Both the position numbers and the translations under genes were made by a program. Below, one piece after another: positions 29,468 to 37,986 of a stretch of 64,000 nt of DNA (positions are counted from its first letter, which is position 1; every line of letters starts with the position of its first letter). The stretch is from Bog-756 sp052326605 (lineage in GTDB: Bacteria > Actinomycetota > Acidimicrobiia > Acidimicrobiales > RAAP-2). The stretch is taken from positions 14,721-78,720 of the forward strand of contig JBKQMB010000005.1 in the NCBI GenBank assembly GCA_052326605.1. The letters run 5' to 3'. The notes under the pieces are model-generated. The model searched no databases, was not told the DNA's origin, and worked only from the letters and a program-made list of their open reading frames with translations.

Positions 29468-30676
29468 ATGGATCCTTCCGTGAGTTCTCGATACACCTTC
29501 ACGTCCGAGTCGGTCACCGAGGGCCATCCCGACAAGATGGCCGACCAGATCTCGGATGCGGTGCTCGACGCACTGTTGACCGACGATCCGGAAAGCCGGG
29601 TGGCCTGCGAGACCCTGTTGACCACCGGCCTGGTGCTGGTGGCCGGCGAGATCACCACCTCCACCTACGTCGACATCCCCAAGCTGGTCCGCCAGGTGGT
29701 CCGGGACATCGGGTATGACGACGACGCCTACGGCATCGACGGCAACACCTGCGGGGTCATCGTCTCAATCGACGAGCAGTCGCCCAACATCGGGCAGGGC
29801 GTCGACAACGCCTTCGAGGTCAGGGCCGGCACCGGTGGCGAGGACCTGCTCAACGCCCAGGGCGCGGGTGACCAGGGGATGATGTTCGGCTACGCCTGTG
29901 ACGAGACCCCCGACCTGATGCCGCTCCCCATCTGGCTGGCCCACCGACTGGCGCAGCGCCTGGCCCAGGTCCGCCGGGTCGGCGTGCTTCCGTACCTGCG
30001 CCCCGATGGCAAGACCCAGGTCAGTGTGACCTACGAGGACGGCCGGCCGGTGGCCCTCGAGACCGTGCTCATCTCGACCCAGCACGACCCCGGTGTGGAC
30101 CACGAGACCCTCCTGCTCCCCGACTTGAGGGACAACGTGATCAACCCGCTGTTGCCGCCCGAGCTCGACGTGGACAACCTGCGCATCCTGGCCAACCCGA
30201 CCGGCGTGTTCGTGTTGGGGGGGCCTCACGCCGACACCGGTCTCACCGGTCGCAAGATCATCGTGGACACCTACGGGGGCATGGCCCGACACGGCGGCGG
30301 CGCCTTCTCGGGCAAGGATCCCTCCAAGGTCGACCGCTCCGCGGCCTACGCCGCCCGCTGGGTGGCGAAGAACGTGGTGGCCGCCGGTGCCGCCACCAAG
30401 TGTGAGATCCAGGTGGCCTACGCCATCGGCGTGGCCCGTCCGGTGTCGTTGCTGGTGGAGACGTTCGGCACCGAGCGGAGCGACCCGGCTCGGATCGCAT
30501 CAGCGGTGGACGAGTTGTTCGACCTCCGCCCCGCGGCCATCGTGCGCGACCTCGACCTGAAGCGGCCCATCTACCGGAAGACGGCGGCGTACGGCCACTT
30601 CGGACGGTCCGAAAAGGAGTTCACCTGGGAGGACACCTCCAAGGCCGACGATCTGAAGCAGGCGCTCGGGCTCTGA
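29468..30676 (+). CDS. metK: S-adenosylmethionine synthetase
   Basis: The 402-residue enzyme makes SAM from methionine and ATP. SVTEGHPDKMADQISDA, GAGDQGMMFGYA and GGGAFSGKDPSKVDRSAAY are the family signatures, with the ATP-binding His and Lys and the flexible loop in place. ATG at 29468 yields the usual length; a GTG at 29480 (VSSRYTFTS) is also possible. Neither has a good ribosome-binding site. The spacer upstream is structured. Confidence 0.97.
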   Translation: MDPSVSSRYTFTSESVTEGHPDKMADQISDAVLDALLTDDPESRVACETLLTTGLVLVAGEITTSTYVDIPKLVRQVVRDIGYDDDAYGIDGNTCGVIVSIDEQSPNIGQGVDNAFEVRAGTGGEDLLNAQGAGDQGMMFGYACDETPDLMPLPIWLAHRLAQRLAQVRRVGVLPYLRPDGKTQVSVTYEDGRPVALETVLISTQHDPGVDHETLLLPDLRDNVINPLLPPELDVDNLRILANPTGVFVLGGPHADTGLTGRKIIVDTYGGMARHGGGAFSGKDPSKVDRSAAYAARWVAKNVVAAGAATKCEIQVAYAIGVARPVSLLVETFGTERSDPARIASAVDELFDLRPAAIVRDLDLKRPIYRKTAAYGHFGRSEKEFTWEDTSKADDLKQALGL

Positions 30677-30759
30677 GCCGCCCTCCCCGCCGAGCGGCGC
30701 CGGGCCCGGACGCGCCGGGTCGCTCCCCGTCGACGGACGGACAGACACCGCCCGACCCC

Positions 30760-32592
30760 GTGGTCCCGCCATCGGACCCTCCGGTGCCGCACCTCGTCCG
30801 GGTGGTCCCCGACGTGCCGGCAATCCATCGCCGCTTCGACTACTCGGTCCCTCCGGACATCGGCGCCGAGATCGGTGTGGGCAGCCGGATCCGCATCGAC
30901 CTCCACGGGCGACGGGTGGGTGCCTGGGTGGTCGAGGACCAGGTGACGGTCACCGACGGTGTGTCCCCGAAGCCCCTGGCCGCGTCCAGCGGGCAGGGGC
31001 CGCCGCCGTCGGTGGTGGCGGTGGCCGAGTGGGCGGCCTGGCGATGGGCCGGCCCGCTGTCCTCCTTCCTCGGTACCGCTTCGCCGGGCAGGCTGGTCAG
31101 GGTTGAGCGGTTTCCGGTGGACGGGCGGCACGGCCCCGACCCGGAGGACGCCGGTGGCGACGAGGGCGGACCGAGGACCGCCTCTCCCGGCGGCGGGTCG
31201 GTGGCCATCGTCGACGCCGTCATGGCCGAGCCGGGGGTCCCTGCCGTGGTCCGATTGGCACCGGCCCTGGACGCCGTGCTGGTGGTGACCGAATTGATCC
31301 ACCGCACAGGACCGGCCGGCCTGCTGGTGCTGGCGCCGTCCCATGTGCGGGCCGACCAGGTGGCTGACCGCCTGAGGCGTGCCGGCCTACCGGTCGCCCT
31401 GATGCCCGACGGGTGGGAGCAGGCGTCCTCGGGCCGGTCTGTGGTGGTCGGGACCCGCGCCGCGGCCTGGGCTCCGATCGCGCGGCTGCGGGCCGCGGTC
31501 GTCCTCGACGCCCACGACGAGGCCTATCGGGAGGAGCGTGCACCCACCTGGTCGGCGGTCGACGTGGTGGTGGAGCGGGGGCGACGCGACGGTGCGCACG
31601 TGGCCCTGGTCACGCCGTGCCCACCGGTGGCCATGTCCGAGGCCGCCAACGTGGTCACCACCGCGCGGGCCGTCGAGCGCAGGGGGTGGGCGGTGGTCGA
31701 GGTGGTCGACCGGATCGGTGACGACCCGCGTACCGGGCTGTTCTCCGAGCGACTGGCCCGGGTGGCCCACCCGGTGCTCGACCGGCCCGACGGCCGGGTG
31801 GTGTGCATCCTCAACCGGACGGGGAGGACGAGGCTGCTGGCCTGCGCAAGCTGCGGGGCCCTGGCCCGCTGCACCCGGTGCGGGGGTGCGGTGGCCCAGG
31901 CCGAGGCGGCCGGCGCCCTGCAATGCCGGCGGTGCGGGCTCTCGAGGCCGGCAGTGTGCGCCGTCTGCGACTCGACCAGGTTGAAGGCCCTCAGGATCGG
32001 GGTGACCAGGGCGACCGAGGAGCTCTCGGCGCTGCTCGGGACCGACGCGGTGGAGGTCACCGGCGGCTCGGACCCCTCGGATCTGGGGCGGGCGCGGCTG
32101 GTGGTCGGGACCGAGGCGGCCCTCCATCGCGTCGCCCGGGCCGACGTCGTGGTGTTCCTGGACATCGATCAACATCTGCTCGCGGCACGGTTCGGCGCCG
32201 GCGAGGAGACGCTGGCCCTGTTGGCCCGGGCCGCCCGGCTGGTGGGCGGCCGCGATTCGGGCGGCAGGGTGCTGGTCCAGACCAGGATCCCCGGGCACGA
32301 GGTACTTGTCGCCGCCGTGCACGCCGATCCCGCCCTGTTGGCGGTGGCCGAGCGGGAGGTGCGCAAGGCTCTCGACCTCCCGCCGTTCGGCGCCCTGGCC
32401 GAGCTGCGCGGTCCCGGTGCCCCGTTCTTCGCCGAAGGCCTCCGTGCCATCGAGGGACTGCGCGTGTCGGCCACCGAGTCGGACCGGTGGCTGGTACGTG
32501 CCCCAGACCACCGCACCATGGCCGATGCGCTGGCCGCGGTGCCGCGCCCGCCCGAGCGGCTCCGAGTGGAGGTCGATCCCACCGATGTGTAG
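30760..32592 (+). CDS. priA: PriA-like primosomal protein lacking visible helicase motifs
   Basis: The 610-residue product has the PriA layout: an N-terminal 3'-DNA-binding domain (VPDVPAIHRRFDYSVP), a helicase-like core, and four CxxC zinc pairs (CASC, CTRC, CRRC, CAVC) between about residues 365 and 405. However, the Walker A motif is missing and the DEAH box is replaced by LDAHDEAYREE, so it is unlikely to hydrolyse ATP. The same loss is usual in actinobacterial PriA. It probably still recognises forks for restart. GTG at 30760 is the likely start; a CTG overlapping the metK stop (30673) is also in frame. Confidence 0.88.
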   Translation: MVPPSDPPVPHLVRVVPDVPAIHRRFDYSVPPDIGAEIGVGSRIRIDLHGRRVGAWVVEDQVTVTDGVSPKPLAASSGQGPPPSVVAVAEWAAWRWAGPLSSFLGTASPGRLVRVERFPVDGRHGPDPEDAGGDEGGPRTASPGGGSVAIVDAVMAEPGVPAVVRLAPALDAVLVVTELIHRTGPAGLLVLAPSHVRADQVADRLRRAGLPVALMPDGWEQASSGRSVVVGTRAAAWAPIARLRAAVVLDAHDEAYREERAPTWSAVDVVVERGRRDGAHVALVTPCPPVAMSEAANVVTTARAVERRGWAVVEVVDRIGDDPRTGLFSERLARVAHPVLDRPDGRVVCILNRTGRTRLLACASCGALARCTRCGGAVAQAEAAGALQCRRCGLSRPAVCAVCDSTRLKALRIGVTRATEELSALLGTDAVEVTGGSDPSDLGRARLVVGTEAALHRVARADVVVFLDIDQHLLAARFGAGEETLALLARAARLVGGRDSGGRVLVQTRIPGHEVLVAAVHADPALLAVAEREVRKALDLPPFGALAELRGPGAPFFAEGLRAIEGLRVSATESDRWLVRAPDHRTMADALAAVPRPPERLRVEVDPTDV

Positions 32593-32670
32593 CGCGCGCC
32601 GAGGCGCTTCCGCCCCCGGTTCGGTCCGGCTGGGTGGGGGTATGACGGCGTGCTGGGTGGGCGCAGCCCG

Positions 32671-32676
32671 TACAAT
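32671..32676 (+). promoter_or_regulatory. -10 element of def (leaderless)
   Basis: TACAAT exactly six bases before the def ATG; the best -10 match in the window. Confidence 0.6.
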
Positions 32677-32682
32677 GGGCGC

Positions 32683-33228
32683 ATGCCCTCCTATGCGGTC
32701 CGGGTCTACGGCGACCCGGTCTTGAAGCAGGTCGCCCACGACGTCGAGCACGTCGACGGCTCGCTGGTCCGCCTGGTCAACGACATGGTGGACACGATGT
32801 ACGACTCCGAGGGAGCCGGCCTGGCCGCCCCGCAGATCGGGGTGCAGAAGCGGCTCTTCGTCTACGACGTGGGCGAGGGCCCCGAGGTCATGATCAACCC
32901 GACCATCGTCGAGACGGGGGGGGAGTGGTACCACGACGAGGGGTGCCTCTCGATCCCCGGCCTGCGACTGGGCATCGTGCGGCCGAAGCAGGTCCACCTG
33001 CGTGGCTTCGACCTCGACGGCGAGGAGGTCTCCCTCGAGGCCGATGAGTTCCTGGCGCGGGTGTTCCAGCACGAGGTGGACCACCTCGACGGGGTCCTGA
33101 TGGTCGAGCGCCTGGAGGAGGACATGCGCAGGCAGGCACTGCGGGTGCTCCGCGATCGCTCCCTCGGGCTCGACACCACGGCCATGGAGGCCAAGCTGGT
33201 GTCGGCTCACAGCCCACGGGAGGTGTGA
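32683..33228 (+). CDS. def: peptide deformylase
   Basis: The 181-residue metalloenzyme removes the formyl group from nascent proteins. All three motifs are present: GAGLAAPQIGV, EGCLSIPG with the metal-ligand Cys, and QHEVDHLDG with the HExxH histidines and catalytic Glu. ATG at 32683 is fixed by TACAAT six bases upstream and the family start MPSYAVRVYGDPVL. Its neighbour fmt installs the formyl group that Def removes; each has its own leaderless promoter. Confidence 0.96.
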   Translation: MPSYAVRVYGDPVLKQVAHDVEHVDGSLVRLVNDMVDTMYDSEGAGLAAPQIGVQKRLFVYDVGEGPEVMINPTIVETGGEWYHDEGCLSIPGLRLGIVRPKQVHLRGFDLDGEEVSLEADEFLARVFQHEVDHLDGVLMVERLEEDMRRQALRVLRDRSLGLDTTAMEAKLVSAHSPREV

Positions 33229-33287
33229 CCCCCGACCGACGCCGGAGCCCGTCCGGGATGCCGGCGGCCGTCGGCGCGGTGAGCCGC

Positions 33288-33293
33288 TAACGT
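33288..33293 (+). promoter_or_regulatory. -10 element of fmt (leaderless)
   Basis: TAACGT six bases before the fmt ATG. Confidence 0.5.
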
Positions 33294-33299
33294 CCGGCC

Positions 33300-34211
33300 A
33301 TGGCCCGCCTGGTGTACCTCGGGACTCCGGAGGCCGCGGTCGCCCCCCTGCGTGCGTTGGTGGGTGCCGGTCACGAGGTGGTTCTGGTGGTCACCCGGCC
33401 CGACAAGCGGCGCGGCAGGGGCAGCGAGGTGGCTCCGAGCCCGGTGAAGGCGGCAGCCGTCGAGCTCGGCCTCCCGGTGTCCGTCACCCTCGAGGACGTG
33501 CTCGACGTCGGCGCCGAACTGGGGGTGGTGGTGGCCTACGGGCGGATCATCCCCAAGGCGGTCCTCGACCGCCTTGCCATGGTCAACGTGCACTTCTCGC
33601 TCCTGCCGCGGTGGCGGGGGGCCGCTCCGGTGGAGAGGGCCATCCTCGAGGGCGACGCCGAGACGGGCGTCTGCCTGATGGCCGTGGAGGCCGGCCTCGA
33701 CACGGGGCGGATCTACGCCGAGGCGACGACGGCCATCGGCGGCGAGGAGACGGCGGACGCGCTGCGGTCCCGCCTGGTGGAGATCGGGTGCGGCCTTCTG
33801 GTGGAGCATCTCCGGGACGGACCGGCCGGGCTGCCGCCGCCCCGGGACCAGTCCGGAATGCCGTCGTACGCCGAGAAGATCCGGCCGGCCGAGCTCGAGC
33901 TCGACTGGAGGCAACCGGCCAGTGACCTCCGCAGGGTGATCCGACTGGGCCGGGCCTGGACCACGTTCCACGGTCGTCGGCTGCGCATCCTGGAGGCCAC
34001 CGGCCCTGAGGACGCGACTGCCCCCGGCGGACACGCGGTACCCGGGGGCACCGGCGCCATCCCCGGGAGACTCGACGGGGCCGAGGTGATCGCCGGCAAC
34101 GGGACACGGCTCCGGTTGATCGCCGTGCAACCCGAGGGCAAGCGCCCGATGGCGGCAGTGGACTGGCTCCACGGCGTGCGACCCGGGCCAGGCGACGCCC
34201 TGGGGGCATGA
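33300..34211 (+). CDS. fmt: methionyl-tRNA formyltransferase
   Basis: The 303-residue enzyme formylates initiator Met-tRNA using 10-formyl-THF. The N-terminal domain carries NVHFSLLPRWRGAAPVERAI with the catalytic Asn/His, and ETGVCLMAVEAGLDTG with the catalytic Asp; the C-terminal OB-like domain begins near residue 200. Length is normal. In many actinobacteria an rsmB (fmu/sun) gene follows fmt; here rpe follows directly after an 85-nt gap. Confidence 0.95.
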   Translation: MARLVYLGTPEAAVAPLRALVGAGHEVVLVVTRPDKRRGRGSEVAPSPVKAAAVELGLPVSVTLEDVLDVGAELGVVVAYGRIIPKAVLDRLAMVNVHFSLLPRWRGAAPVERAILEGDAETGVCLMAVEAGLDTGRIYAEATTAIGGEETADALRSRLVEIGCGLLVEHLRDGPAGLPPPRDQSGMPSYAEKIRPAELELDWRQPASDLRRVIRLGRAWTTFHGRRLRILEATGPEDATAPGGHAVPGGTGAIPGRLDGAEVIAGNGTRLRLIAVQPEGKRPMAAVDWLHGVRPGPGDALGA

Positions 34212-34282
34212 GCGGATCGGTTCGCCGCCGGAGGGGAGGACCCGCCAGGGGTGAGGCCACCGACTCCGGGTGGTCCCCCCGG

Positions 34283-34288
34283 TAGGCT
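34283..34288 (+). promoter_or_regulatory. -10 element of rpe
   Basis: TAGGCT five bases before a GTG and eight before an ATG, both in frame with rpe. The mRNA would be leaderless or nearly so. Confidence 0.4.
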
Positions 34289-34296
34289 CGTCCGTG

Positions 34297-35010
34297 ATGG
34301 CGAACCCGACCACGACCACGACCCCGATGCCGGACCAGGCGCTGCGCGTCGCACCGTCGATACTCTCCGCCGATTTCGGCAGGCTGTCCGACGCTGTCGG
34401 CCTGGTCGCCCCCGGGACCGACTGGTTGCACCTCGACGTCATGGACGGTCACTTCGTTCCCAATCTGAGCATCGGACCACCGGTGGTGTCGTCCCTGCGG
34501 GAGCACACCGACCTCTTCTTCGACACCCACCTGATGATCACCGACCCAGCGCGCTACCTCGAGCCGTTCCGCGACGCCGGCTCCGACGGGTGCACGGTCC
34601 ATGTCGAGGTGGGGGAGACCGAGGCGCTGGTGGGCCAGATGCGGGAGCTCGGCCTCCGGGTCGGCCTCGCAGCCAATCCCGATACGCCGTTCGAGGCGTT
34701 GGCGCCCTACTTGGGCATCGTCGACCTAGTCCTGTGCATGACGGTGTTCCCCGGGTTCGGCGGCCAGTCCTTCATCGCCGAGGTGATGCCCAAGGTCCGT
34801 CAGGTCCGGGATGCCGCCAACGCCGCCGGTCTCTCCCTCGACGTCGAGGTGGACGGAGGGATCGACGAGCACACGGTCGTCGAGGCCGCCCGCTCGGGGG
34901 CCAACGTGTTCGTGGCCGGCTCCGCCGTCTTCGGGCGCGCCGACCCACTCGAGGCAGCCAGCGGCATCCTGCGTGCCGCGGGCGGAGCAGCGGCAGGCAA
35001 TCCATCCTGA
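34297..35010 (+). CDS. rpe: ribulose-phosphate 3-epimerase
   Basis: A TIM-barrel enzyme of the pentose phosphate pathway, 237 residues from the ATG at 34297 (one more from the GTG at 34294). VAPSILSADFGRL, HLDVMDGHFVPNLS with metal ligands, DTHLMI, MTVFPGFGGQSF and EVDGGI are the standard blocks in order. The N terminus has a Thr/Pro-rich lead of about 14 residues. The product ribulose 5-phosphate is a substrate of RibBA two genes downstream, which may explain the conserved linkage. The stop overlaps a CTG that may start ribD. Confidence 0.95.
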   Translation: MANPTTTTTPMPDQALRVAPSILSADFGRLSDAVGLVAPGTDWLHLDVMDGHFVPNLSIGPPVVSSLREHTDLFFDTHLMITDPARYLEPFRDAGSDGCTVHVEVGETEALVGQMRELGLRVGLAANPDTPFEALAPYLGIVDLVLCMTVFPGFGGQSFIAEVMPKVRQVRDAANAAGLSLDVEVDGGIDEHTVVEAARSGANVFVAGSAVFGRADPLEAASGILRAAGGAAAGNPS

Positions 35011-36065
35011 GCACCGGACCGCACCCGGGCGGGCGCACCGACGGCGAGTGGATGGGACGCGCCCTGGGGGCCGCCGAGTCGGTCCGGGGTCGCACATCGC
35101 CGAACCCCTGGGTGGGCGCGGTGGTGGTGCCGGAGGAACTGGCAGGGGCCGACCGGGACGGACCGGCCTGGTTCGCCGGGGCCACTGCACCCCCCGGAGG
35201 ACCACACGCCGAGGTCGTCGCGCTCGGCGCTGCAGGCCACCGAGCCCACGGGAGCACCCTGTTCGTCACCTTGGAGCCCTGTGCCCATCACGGCCGGACC
35301 CCGCCCTGTACGGACGCCATCATCGCGTCCGGTGCCCGAAGGGTGGTCGTCGGGATCGAGGATCCGGACCCACTGGTCGCCGGCCGCGGCATTGCCGCAC
35401 TCCGTTCGGCGGGCATCGAGGTCGACGTGGGGGTGGCCGCCACCGAGGTGGGCGAGCAGTTGGCCGGCTACCTGAAGCACCGCCGGACCGGCCGGCCGTG
35501 GGTGATCCTCAAACTGGCTGCCACCTTCGACGGCAGGATCGCCGCTCCTGACGGGACCAGCAGGTGGATAACCGGGGAGGCCGCCCGTCTCGATGCTCAT
35601 CGACTGCGGGCGCGATCCGACGCCGTGGTGGTGGGGGCGGGCACGGTCCGGGCCGACGATCCCCACCTGACCGTCCGCCTTCCCCCCGACGACCCCTGCT
35701 TCCGCAGCCCCGATGCCCAGCCGGTCCGGGTGGTGCTTGGCCACGCACCGGCCGGCGCCGCGGTCCGACCGGCCGTGGAGCTTTCCGGGGAGATCGGAGC
35801 GGTGCTCGACGAACTGGGAAGCCAGGGCCTGATGCAGGTGCTGGTCGAGGGTGGTGCCGGTGTGGCCCACGCCTTCCACGCCTCGGGTCTGGTGGACCGC
35901 TACATCCTGTATCTGGCCCCGGCCCTGTTCGGCGGGGATGATGCCCGCCCGCTGTTCGCCGGACCGGGTGCGCCCACCCTCGGGGCACTGTGGCGGGGAA
36001 GGGTGCGGTCGGTGAGTAGCCTGGAGGGCGACTTGAGGGTGGAATTGTCCTCCTCCGAGACTTGA
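35007..36065 (+). CDS. ribD: bifunctional riboflavin deaminase/reductase RibD
   Basis: The N-terminal deaminase domain (about 1-150) has the zinc site GPHAEVVAL and EPCAHHGRTPPC; the reductase domain has KLAATFDGRIA, SRWITGEAAR and VLVEGGAGVAH. It performs the second and third steps from GTP to riboflavin. CTG at 35007, overlapping the rpe stop as CTGA, gives 352 residues with the first helix (EWMGRALGAAE) complete. An ATG at 35052 lies inside that helix and lacks a ribosome-binding site. Earlier frames overlap rpe. The reductase part is a little short compared with well-studied RibD. Confidence 0.92.
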   Translation: MSTGPHPGGRTDGEWMGRALGAAESVRGRTSPNPWVGAVVVPEELAGADRDGPAWFAGATAPPGGPHAEVVALGAAGHRAHGSTLFVTLEPCAHHGRTPPCTDAIIASGARRVVVGIEDPDPLVAGRGIAALRSAGIEVDVGVAATEVGEQLAGYLKHRRTGRPWVILKLAATFDGRIAAPDGTSRWITGEAARLDAHRLRARSDAVVVGAGTVRADDPHLTVRLPPDDPCFRSPDAQPVRVVLGHAPAGAAVRPAVELSGEIGAVLDELGSQGLMQVLVEGGAGVAHAFHASGLVDRYILYLAPALFGGDDARPLFAGPGAPTLGALWRGRVRSVSSLEGDLRVELSSSET

Positions 36066-36192
36066 TCGTGGTCGTTCGAGTCGAGAAATGCCTAAGGCAG
36101 ACCCACTCCCGGCCGACAAAGAGAAGAGTTGGTCCGGTGGGTCGTAATCCCACGGGCCCCGGAGCCATCGAACAGAGGGAGACAAAGGGTAG
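36066..36192 (+). promoter_or_regulatory. ribD-ribBA spacer, no FMN riboswitch seen
   Basis: The 127-nt spacer holds a hairpin of GTGGG (36137-36141) with CCCAC (36149-36153) and a purine-rich stretch before ribBA. I looked for the conserved FMN riboswitch blocks and did not find them. The riboflavin synthase gene ribE often sits here; no such ORF is present. Confidence 0.3.
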
Positions 36193-37413
36193 ATGCCCTT
36201 TTCAGGAGTTGAGGAAGCGATCGAGGCCATCGGGCGCGGCGAGATCGTCGTGGTCGTGGACGACGAGGACCGCGAGAACGAAGGCGACCTGATCATGGCC
36301 GCCGATGCGGTAACCCCCGAGAAGATCGCGTTCTTCCTCGCCTACACGTCCGGCCTCATCTGTGTCCCCCTCACCCCCGAACGGGTGGAGCACCTCGATC
36401 TGCCCCTGATGGTCACCTCGAACACGGAGGCGCAACGGACGGCGTTCACCGTCAGTGTCGACTACCGGCATGGAACCTCCACGGGGATCTCGGCGGCTGA
36501 CCGCTCCGCCACGATAAAGGCCCTCGTCGATCCCCACACCCGACCGACCGATCTGAACCGTCCGGGCCACATCTTCCCGCTCCGGTACCGTCCGGGTGGA
36601 GTACTCAAGCGTGCCGGGCACACCGAGGCGGCTGTCGACCTGGCCCGGGCGGCGGGGATGTCCCCGGCCGGAGTGCTGTGCGAGGTGGTGAGCGAGGACA
36701 AGACGGGCATGGCCCGGCTTCCCGAGCTGAGGGCGTTCGCAGACAGGCACGGCCTCCTGCTCATAACCATCGCCGACCTGATCCGCTATCGCCGGCACAA
36801 GGACAAGCTGGTCCGTCGCATCGCCGACGCGCGCATTCCCACCGACTACGGGGAGTTCACCGTCTACGCCTACGAGTCGGTCCTCGACGGGGAGCATCAC
36901 GTGGCTCTGGTCAAAGGTGACGTGCGGGGGAAGCCCAACACGCTGGTCCGGGTCCACAGCGAGTGCCTAACCGGTGACGTCTTCGGTTCGCTCCGCTGCG
37001 ACTGCGGCCCACAGCTCCACGGAGCCATGGCCACTATCGCCGACAACGGGAGCGGGGTCCTGGTCTATCTGCGTGGCCACGAGGGGCGCGGCATCGGACT
37101 GGCGCACAAGCTGCGCGCCTACAACCTCCAAGAGGAGGGGTTCGACACCGTGGACGCCAACCTCGAACTGGGCCTGCCGGCCGACTCCCGCGAGTACGGG
37201 ATCGGAGCGCAGATCCTGGTCGACCTGGGCGTCACCACCATGCGGCTGATGACCAACAACCCGACCAAGTACGGGGGCCTCGAAGGGTTCGGCCTCGACA
37301 TCGTCGAACGGGTGAGCATCCAGCCCACTCCCACACCGCAGAACATCGAGTACCTTCGGACCAAGCGCGAGCGCATGGGCCACCTACTCGAAGGTCTCGA
37401 TGACGTCCTCTGA
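36193..37413 (+). CDS. ribBA: bifunctional DHBP synthase / GTP cyclohydrolase II
   Basis: The 406-residue fusion makes both precursors of lumazine. The RibB half (1-205) has VVDDEDRENEGDL and RAGHTEAAVDLARAAG. The RibA half has the zinc cysteines in SECLTGDVFGSLRCDCGPQL and the catalytic block RGHEGRGIGLAHK. Both halves look intact. ATG at 36193 matches the family start (MPFSGVEEAIEAI). The end overlaps ribH by 14 nt. Confidence 0.97.
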   Translation: MPFSGVEEAIEAIGRGEIVVVVDDEDRENEGDLIMAADAVTPEKIAFFLAYTSGLICVPLTPERVEHLDLPLMVTSNTEAQRTAFTVSVDYRHGTSTGISAADRSATIKALVDPHTRPTDLNRPGHIFPLRYRPGGVLKRAGHTEAAVDLARAAGMSPAGVLCEVVSEDKTGMARLPELRAFADRHGLLLITIADLIRYRRHKDKLVRRIADARIPTDYGEFTVYAYESVLDGEHHVALVKGDVRGKPNTLVRVHSECLTGDVFGSLRCDCGPQLHGAMATIADNGSGVLVYLRGHEGRGIGLAHKLRAYNLQEEGFDTVDANLELGLPADSREYGIGAQILVDLGVTTMRLMTNNPTKYGGLEGFGLDIVERVSIQPTPTPQNIEYLRTKRERMGHLLEGLDDVL

Positions 37414-37984
37414 TCTGACACTGCTGCCGAGCGACGCCAAGGAGAGGACTGCAGCCCGGGTCGGAACCTCCCTCGACGGCGCGTCGGCCGGGACGCCTTC
37501 CCCGGCGGGAGCCAGGATCGGGTTTGCCTGCGCCGAGTTCAACGGTGGGATCACCGATCGCCTGTTGCGCGGTGCCCTCGACGCCCTGGAAGAGTCCGGG
37601 TGCGACCTGGCGTACGCCGTGGTGGCCTGGGTGCCCGGTGCCTTCGAACTCCCGGTGGTCGCCCAGAGGCTGGCCGGCTCCGGCGCGGTGGATGCCGTGG
37701 TCTGCCTTGGCGCGGTGATCAGGGGGGACACCGGCCACTACGAGTTCGTGGCGGGGGAGTGCGCCTCGGGCCTGCAGCGGGTGCAACTCGATACCGGCAT
37801 CCCGGTCATCTTCGGCGTGCTGACCACCGACACCGTCGACCAGGCCCTGGTGCGCTCGGAGGACGACGAGGCCAACAAGGGTCGTGAGGCCGCCCTGACC
37901 GCTCTCCGCACGGCCACCGTGTTGGGAGGGGTCACCGCACTGTCGGGCGTGCACCGCGTGGGCTTCACCACAAGGAGACGCTGA
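37400..37984 (+). CDS. ribH: 6,7-dimethyl-8-ribityllumazine synthase
   Basis: The 194-residue product has a roughly 35-residue N-terminal lead, then the lumazine synthase core: FNGGITDRLLRGA, VPGAFELPVVAQ, GAVIRGDTGHYEFVA with the catalytic His, and FGVLTTDTVDQALVRS. The usual protein is about 160 residues. An in-frame GTG at 37460 would shorten the lead by 20 residues. It overlaps ribBA by 14 nt and is followed by hisG after 2 nt. Confidence 0.94.
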   Translation: MTSSDLTLLPSDAKERTAARVGTSLDGASAGTPSPAGARIGFACAEFNGGITDRLLRGALDALEESGCDLAYAVVAWVPGAFELPVVAQRLAGSGAVDAVVCLGAVIRGDTGHYEFVAGECASGLQRVQLDTGIPVIFGVLTTDTVDQALVRSEDDEANKGREAALTALRTATVLGGVTALSGVHRVGFTTRRR

Positions 37985-37986
37985 GC

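Noticed and set aside
36066..36192. FMN riboswitch before ribBA
   Set aside because: The hairpin present does not carry any of the conserved FMN riboswitch blocks, and the spacer is too short for the full aptamer.
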